Shown here: one piece after another, positions 27,283 to 31,239 of the stretch | How positions within the stretch are numbered: position 1 is the first letter of the stretch | How the letters are laid out: the number at the start of each line of letters is the position of its first letter | Origin: Polychytrium aggregatum | Taxonomy: Eukaryota > Chytridiomycota > Chytridiomycetes > Polychytriales | Direction of reading: 5' to 3' | DNA: 31,239 nt | Assembly: GCF_025602895.1 (NCBI RefSeq) | Contig: NW_026516491.1 | Span: forward strand, 1 to 31,239 | The notes under the pieces: generated by a model | Databases searched by the model: none | Seen by the model: the letters and a program-made list of their open reading frames with translations, nothing else | Told to the model about the DNA's origin: nothing | Translations under genes and position numbers: made by a program

Positions 27283-27304
27283 GTGGCTCTGGAGCCCTAG
27301 TAGG
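27261..27304 (+). promoter_or_regulatory. B3 gag-pol -1 frameshift signal
   Basis: GGGAAAC at 27261-27267, 7-nt spacer, stem 27275-27282 with 27297-27304; identical to B2. The second stem-loop follows at 27315-27339. Confidence 0.9.
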
Positions 27305-30300
27305 AGACCAACGCCGTGGATTGCTCAATGCAGTCCACGCGTCTCCAGAGGAAGTTCACCTCGCCCCCTCCCCCGAAGGAGAAACAAACCAAGTGTTGTG
27401 CGTCGTGCGAGAGGTGCATGGTGGCGCAAGCCGCCTGCCTCTCCACGAACGTGAAGAGAAAACCAAAATTGAAAACCAAAACAAAAAAGAAAATCAAGAA
27501 CCCTTGAGGGACAGGACCGCCTGTGCCCTCACCCCTGTCAAGTCGTGTGTGTCGGATGCTTCCGACATGTGTCCGCAAGCCGTGGACGTCGTGTGCAATG
27601 GCGTGCTGACGCCGCAGGCCCCCGCAATGGCCGAACCCTATCCAAAATGTCCGAGTGGCCGTGATGAAGCCAACCAAGACCAAGTGTCGCCCGTTCCCCC
27701 AAGTCAAGTCATGGTGCAGGAGGCTGTGCAGGAGGACCATGAAGAGTCCCTGCTGTACCTCCCTGCCACCGTCCAAGGTCACACCGTCCGAATGATGGTG
27801 GACTCTGGAGCAAGCTGCAACTTTGTCAGCAGACGCTTGCTCCAGGAGCTCAACATACATGCAACCAAGAAGAAGTCGCCGATGAGTGTGGCGCTTGCAG
27901 ACGATCGTGTGCAGCAGTGCACACACCAAGTGGTCCTGCGAGTGGCCCTCCATCCCAAGTACCATCCTGTCCTGTTGTTCCAAGTGATCGACACCAAGTT
28001 CGATGCCATCCTCGGCATGAGCTGGCTTGCTCGTGCCGAGCCGACTCCAGTCGTCGACTGGAAAGGCCGCACTGTCCGTGTTGGCCCTGACATTGTCCTG
28101 CAGGGCATGGCCTCACCCAACATGCCACCTCTCCTCTCAGCCATGCAATTCAAGAGGCTGATCAAGAAGGACACGTCGTTCCTCTGTGTCGTGCGTGAGG
28201 TCGACGACACCGACCAAGCCGGTCCCGGTCCCCCGCCTGTGGTGACCAAGCTGCTCGACGAGTACAAGGACGTATTCCCCGACCAGTTGCCACAATGCCT
28301 GCCACCCCAACGCACCGTCGATCATCGCATCGACATCGAACCAGGCTCGTCGCCTCCGTCAAGACCGACGTACCAACTGTCGCTGACGGAGATGGACGAA
28401 CTCAAGCGCCAGTTGGATGACCTCCTCGCCCATGGGTTCATCCGCCCGAGCCAGTCACCGTATGGTGCACCAGTGCTCTTTGTCAAGAAGAAAGAAGGTG
28501 ATCTCAGGATGTGCGTCGACTATCGCGCACTAAACAAACAGACCATCAAGAACACCTACCCGTTGCCCAGGATCGACGAGTTGATGGATCGTCTGAGTGG
28601 AGCAAAGGTCTTTAGCAAGATAGACCTCCGCTCAGGCTACCATCAGATCCGCATCCACGAGGATGATGTCCACAAGACCGCCTTCAGGACTCGCTACGGA
28701 CTGTACGAGTTCCTAGTGCTGCCGTTCGGATTGACGAACGCACCTGCCACGTTCATGCAGCTGATGAACGATGTGTTCCGCCAAGAGCTCGACAACTCTG
28801 TCATCGTGTACCTGGATGATATCCTTGTGTACAGCAAGGATGAAGCGACCCATGAAGGTCATGTCGCCCGCGTGCTGGCCAAGCTACGCGAGCACAAGTT
28901 GTATGCCAAACTGTCCAAGTGTGAGTTCTTCAAGAATCAAGTCCCGTTCCTGGGACACGTTGTCTCAGGAAGAGGAATCGAAGTCGACCCCGCCAAGGTC
29001 AAGTCTGTGGTCGAGTGGCCGCCGCTCGCATGCGTCTCTGACGTGCAGTCGTTTCTCGGTCTCGTCAACTACTACCGCCGATTCATCCCCGATCTGGCGC
29101 GCACTGCCGGTCCACTCACAGACCTACTCCGCAAAGAGTGCCCCTTCGTGTGGGACCACCCACAACGCCAAGCGTTCGAGACCCTCAAGCACGCCTTGAC
29201 GAACGCTCCTGTCCTCGCTGTGTTCGACCCGAACACGGATGTCTCCGTGCACACCGACGCCTCCGACTTTGCGGTGGGAGCTGTTTTGATGCAGGAGGGA
29301 AGGCCCGTTGCCTTCGAGTCGCGCAAACTGTCCCAACACGAGATCAACTATCCCGTGCACGAGAAGGAGCAGCTTGCGATCATCTACGCGCTGCAGAAGT
29401 TCCGAGTGTACCTCCACGGTACCGCCAAGCCCTTCAAGATTGTGACGGACCACCAGTCACTGCGTTACCTCGACACCAAGAAGAACCTGAGCCGACGCCA
29501 AGCGCGATGGATGGAGTTCCTCGCCGAGTACAACTACGAGGTTGTATACCAGAAAGGCAAACTCAATGTGGTGCCTGACGCACTGTCCCGACGCCCCGAC
29601 TACCAATTGGCGTCACTGTACGAGTCGACTGTCAGTGTCGACAACACGATGCTGGATGTTGTCCGAGACAACATCGCCAACGACAAACAGTTCGGAGAAC
29701 TGTTCCGAAAGGTGTCTAAGCTCCCCAAGGACGACGAATCATCCGAGTACACAGTGCGTGATGGCCTGCTCCTCCTGAAGAAGGACAGCCGTGTCTGTGT
29801 GCCGGACATTCCGTCGTTGAAGACCAAGTTGCTCCAAGAGGTCCACGACTCGCCCCTCGCTGGACACTTTGGAGTCGAGAAGACATACGACCGACTGGCC
29901 AAAGTCGCATACTGGCCTGGAATGAAGCGCACCGTCGAGAAGTACATCGAGTCCTGCCATACCTGCAAGATGGTCAAGTCACGCACGACCCGAGAGCAAG
30001 GATTGCTGCAACCCCTGCCTGTTCCCGACCGCCCCTGGACCAGCATGTCCATGGATCTCATCACGCATCTACCGACGACCAAGTTGGACCACGATGCAAT
30101 CGCTGTCTTTGTCGACAGGTTCAGCAAGATGGCACACTTTGTGCCGTGCCAGACGACATGCTCCGCGCCTGACCTTGCACTGCTGTTCTTCAAGCATGTG
30201 TTCAAGCACCACGGCCTCCCAAAGTCCATCGTCAGTGATCGAGACCCCCGATTCACCTCCTTGTTTTGGACAAGTCTGTTCGACCATCTCGGCACCAAGC

Positions 30301-31103
30301 TGAACATGTCAACCTCGCACCACCAACAAACGGATGGACAGTCCGAGCGGACGATCCGCACCCTCGAGCAATACCTGAGGACATACGCCTCGACCAGCCA
30401 AGACGACTGGGACATACAGCTGAGTCATGCAGAGTTTGCATACAACACCGCCAAGTCGAGCACAACTGGCTTGAGCCCCTTTGAGGCGCTCTACGGATTC
30501 CAGCCTGATGTTCCCACCTCCTTGACACTGACCGAGTCCACGGCTGGATTGCCTCCCAAACCAAGTGCCTTTGTCAAAGATCATCAAGTCCGACACAAGA
30601 TGATCGCCGACGCGCTCACGGATGCGCAACAAGTGATGGCGAAGTACTACGACCGCCGACACCAGGATGTCTCCTTTGAAGTTGGAGACCTTGTCTACCT
30701 GGACGCCGACAACATCAAGGTCCCCGAAGCCCAGTCAAAGAAGTTGTTGCCCAAGTACCGAGGACCGTTCAAGATAGCGGCCCGACCCAGTCCCCTCAAC
30801 TACCTGTTGGACTTGCCACCTGGAAGCAAGCTCCATCCTGTCTTCCATGTGTCCAAGCTGCGTCGCCACACGACCCGCAGTCCAGCACAGTTCCCCGACG
30901 CCGACGAAGGTGTCCCGGACGACGCACCACTGGAAGACGACCTCGGACAATACTATACTCAAGAATATGAAGTCGAAAGGATCGTGAGGCACAAGAAAGT
31001 GGCTGATGGGTCACTTCGGTTTTATGTCAAGTGGGTTGGTTACCCACACTCGGGCAACACATGGCAAACACTGGAGGACTTGTCCCATGCACCGAGGAGC
31101 TGA
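27267..31103 (+). CDS. pol: B3 Pol polyprotein with shortened C-terminus
   Basis: Same as B2 pol through protease (DSGA codon 27801), reverse transcriptase (YLDD Asp codon 28815), RNase H, integrase (Asp 30054, Asp 30237, Glu 30345) and nearly all of the chromodomain. Near 31092 one C is missing from the run of three in CACCCGAGG. The frame then shifts and stops at TGA 31101-31103, removing the basic tail of about 25 residues after the chromodomain. An extra G near 31163 would restore the original frame, but only after that stop. The catalytic parts are unaffected. Two opposite one-base changes close together near the end of the window could be real or could be sequencing error. Confidence 0.88.
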   Translation, partial: RPTLLGGSGALVGDQRRGLLNAVHASPEEVHLAPSPEGETNQVLCVVREVHGGASRLPLHEREEKTKIENQNKKENQEPLRDRTACALTPVKSCVSDASDMCPQAVDVVCNGVLTPQAPAMAEPYPKCPSGRDEANQDQVSPVPPSQVMVQEAVQEDHEESLLYLPATVQGHTVRMMVDSGASCNFVSRRLLQELNIHATKKKSPMSVALADDRVQQCTHQVVLRVALHPKYHPVLLFQVIDTKFDAILGMSWLARAEPTPVVDWKGRTVRVGPDIVLQGMASPNMPPLLSAMQFKRLIKKDTSFLCVVREVDDTDQAGPGPPPVVTKLLDEYKDVFPDQLPQCLPPQRTVDHRIDIEPGSSPPSRPTYQLSLTEMDELKRQLDDLLAHGFIRPSQSPYGAPVLFVKKKEGDLRMCVDYRALNKQTIKNTYPLPRIDELMDRLSGAKVFSKIDLRSGYHQIRIHEDDVHKTAFRTRYGLYEFLVLPFGLTNAPATFMQLMNDVFRQELDNSVIVYLDDILVYSKDEATHEGHVARVLAKLREHKLYAKLSKCEFFKNQVPFLGHVVSGRGIEVDPAKVKSVVEWPPLACVSDVQSFLGLVNYYRRFIPDLARTAGPLTDLLRKECPFVWDHPQRQAFETLKHALTNAPVLAVFDPNTDVSVHTDASDFAVGAVLMQEGRPVAFESRKLSQHEINYPVHEKEQLAIIYALQKFRVYLHGTAKPFKIVTDHQSLRYLDTKKNLSRRQARWMEFLAEYNYEVVYQKGKLNVVPDALSRRPDYQLASLYESTVSVDNTMLDVVRDNIANDKQFGELFRKVSKLPKDDESSEYTVRDGLLLLKKDSRVCVPDIPSLKTKLLQEVHDSPLAGHFGVEKTYDRLAKVAYWPGMKRTVEKYIESCHTCKMVKSRTTREQGLLQPLPVPDRPWTSMSMDLITHLPTTKLDHDAIAVFVDRFSKMAHFVPCQTTCSAPDLALLFFKHVFKHHGLPKSIVSDRDPRFTSLFWTSLFDHLGTKLNMSTSHHQQTDGQSERTIRTLEQYLRTYASTSQDDWDIQLSHAEFAYNTAKSSTTGLSPFEALYGFQPDVPTSLTLTESTAGLPPKPSAFVKDHQVRHKMIADALTDAQQVMAKYYDRRHQDVSFEVGDLVYLDADNIKVPEAQSKKLLPKYRGPFKIAARPSPLNYLLDLPPGSKLHPVFHVSKLRRHTTRSPAQFPDADEGVPDDAPLEDDLGQYYTQEYEVERIVRHKKVADGSLRFYVKWVGYPHSGNTWQTLEDLSHAPRS

Positions 31104-31187
31104 GTAAATACGGTAAACACCTCGAGGAGCCCCAAATAAAGAGCACACGCAGGGCTCCTCGCAGGGAAGCCTTCTTAAGTGTGGGAG

Positions 31188-31239
31188 TGTAGGAGATGGT
31201 ATCTCCGACGCTGTGCTGCGCGTACTGCGCGTACTGCGC
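31188..31239 (+). repeat. B3 3' LTR, first 52 bp
   Basis: Starts TGTAGGAGAT and includes the start hairpin (31192-31206) and both GCGCGTACT units before the window ends. About 257 bp should follow, then GAGGG and the rest of C2. Confidence 0.93.

Larger units (their letters stand above)
26030..31239 (+). mobile_element. B3: Ty3/gypsy chromovirus, nearly complete, cut by window end
   Basis: 5' LTR 26030-26338, primer site from 26339, gag 26461-27282, pol 27267-31103, and the first 52 bp of the 3' LTR (31188-31239). Inserted in C2. It matches B2 throughout except a one-base loss and a one-base gain in the last 150 bp. Confidence 0.95.

Noticed and set aside
1..31239. env-like gene, CRISPR array, tRNA, rRNA or host gene
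   Set aside because: Pol stops lie 0 to 9 bases from the 3' LTRs, leaving no room for env. All other stretches are accounted for by element parts, and no repeat-spacer array or structural RNA was seen.

Overview
This window is a pile of nested LTR retrotransposons with no host gene, rRNA or tRNA visible. Every element is a Ty3/gypsy element (Metaviridae) of the chromovirus type: the pol polyprotein runs protease, reverse transcriptase, RNase H, integrase, chromodomain. The TATA boxes, AATAAA signals, CCHC Gag proteins and chromodomain integrases show a eukaryote. A fungus with a GC-rich genome is the most likely source, but there is no host gene to settle this. I use working names: A1 and A2 (two related families with different LTRs), B, and C.

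Layout, left to right. (1) 1-2537: right-hand part of an A1 copy (A1c1) ending in its 3' LTR. (2) 2538-6699: right-hand part of a B copy (B1) ending in its 3' LTR. (3) 6700-8087: right-hand part of a second A1 copy (A1c2) ending in its 3' LTR. (4) 8088-24894: an A2 element, the oldest layer here. It has an intact gag, and its pol is split by a complete C element (C1, minus strand, 12218-18558, target duplication ACGGC) and a complete B element (B2, 19254-24722, target duplication TACCC). Its 3' LTR is cut after 34 bp by (5) a second C copy (C2, 24895-26029). C2 is in turn cut by (6) a third B copy (B3, 26030 to the window end).

The left side reads most simply as right-hand halves of insertions stacked inside one another: A1c1 in B1, B1 in A1c2, A1c2 in A2. 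The left-hand halves should lie upstream of the window in mirror order. Families A1 and B have each inserted into the other, so both were active over the same period. Copies within a family are nearly identical, and the A2 pol frame is open across both insertion points, so the activity is recent (or the assembly needs checking).

In A2, B and C, gag and pol overlap and pol is in the -1 frame. Each overlap has a slippery run (GGGAAAC in A2 and B, GGAAAAC in C), a 5-8 nt spacer, and a hairpin whose 5' arm contains the gag stop codon. The three hairpins differ in sequence. B has a tRNA-type primer binding site (TGGTAGCATCGG). C instead has a 9-nt site complementary to the predicted 5' end of its own transcript, as in Tf1-type self-priming. 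These two points, together with the nesting order, are the most interesting results.
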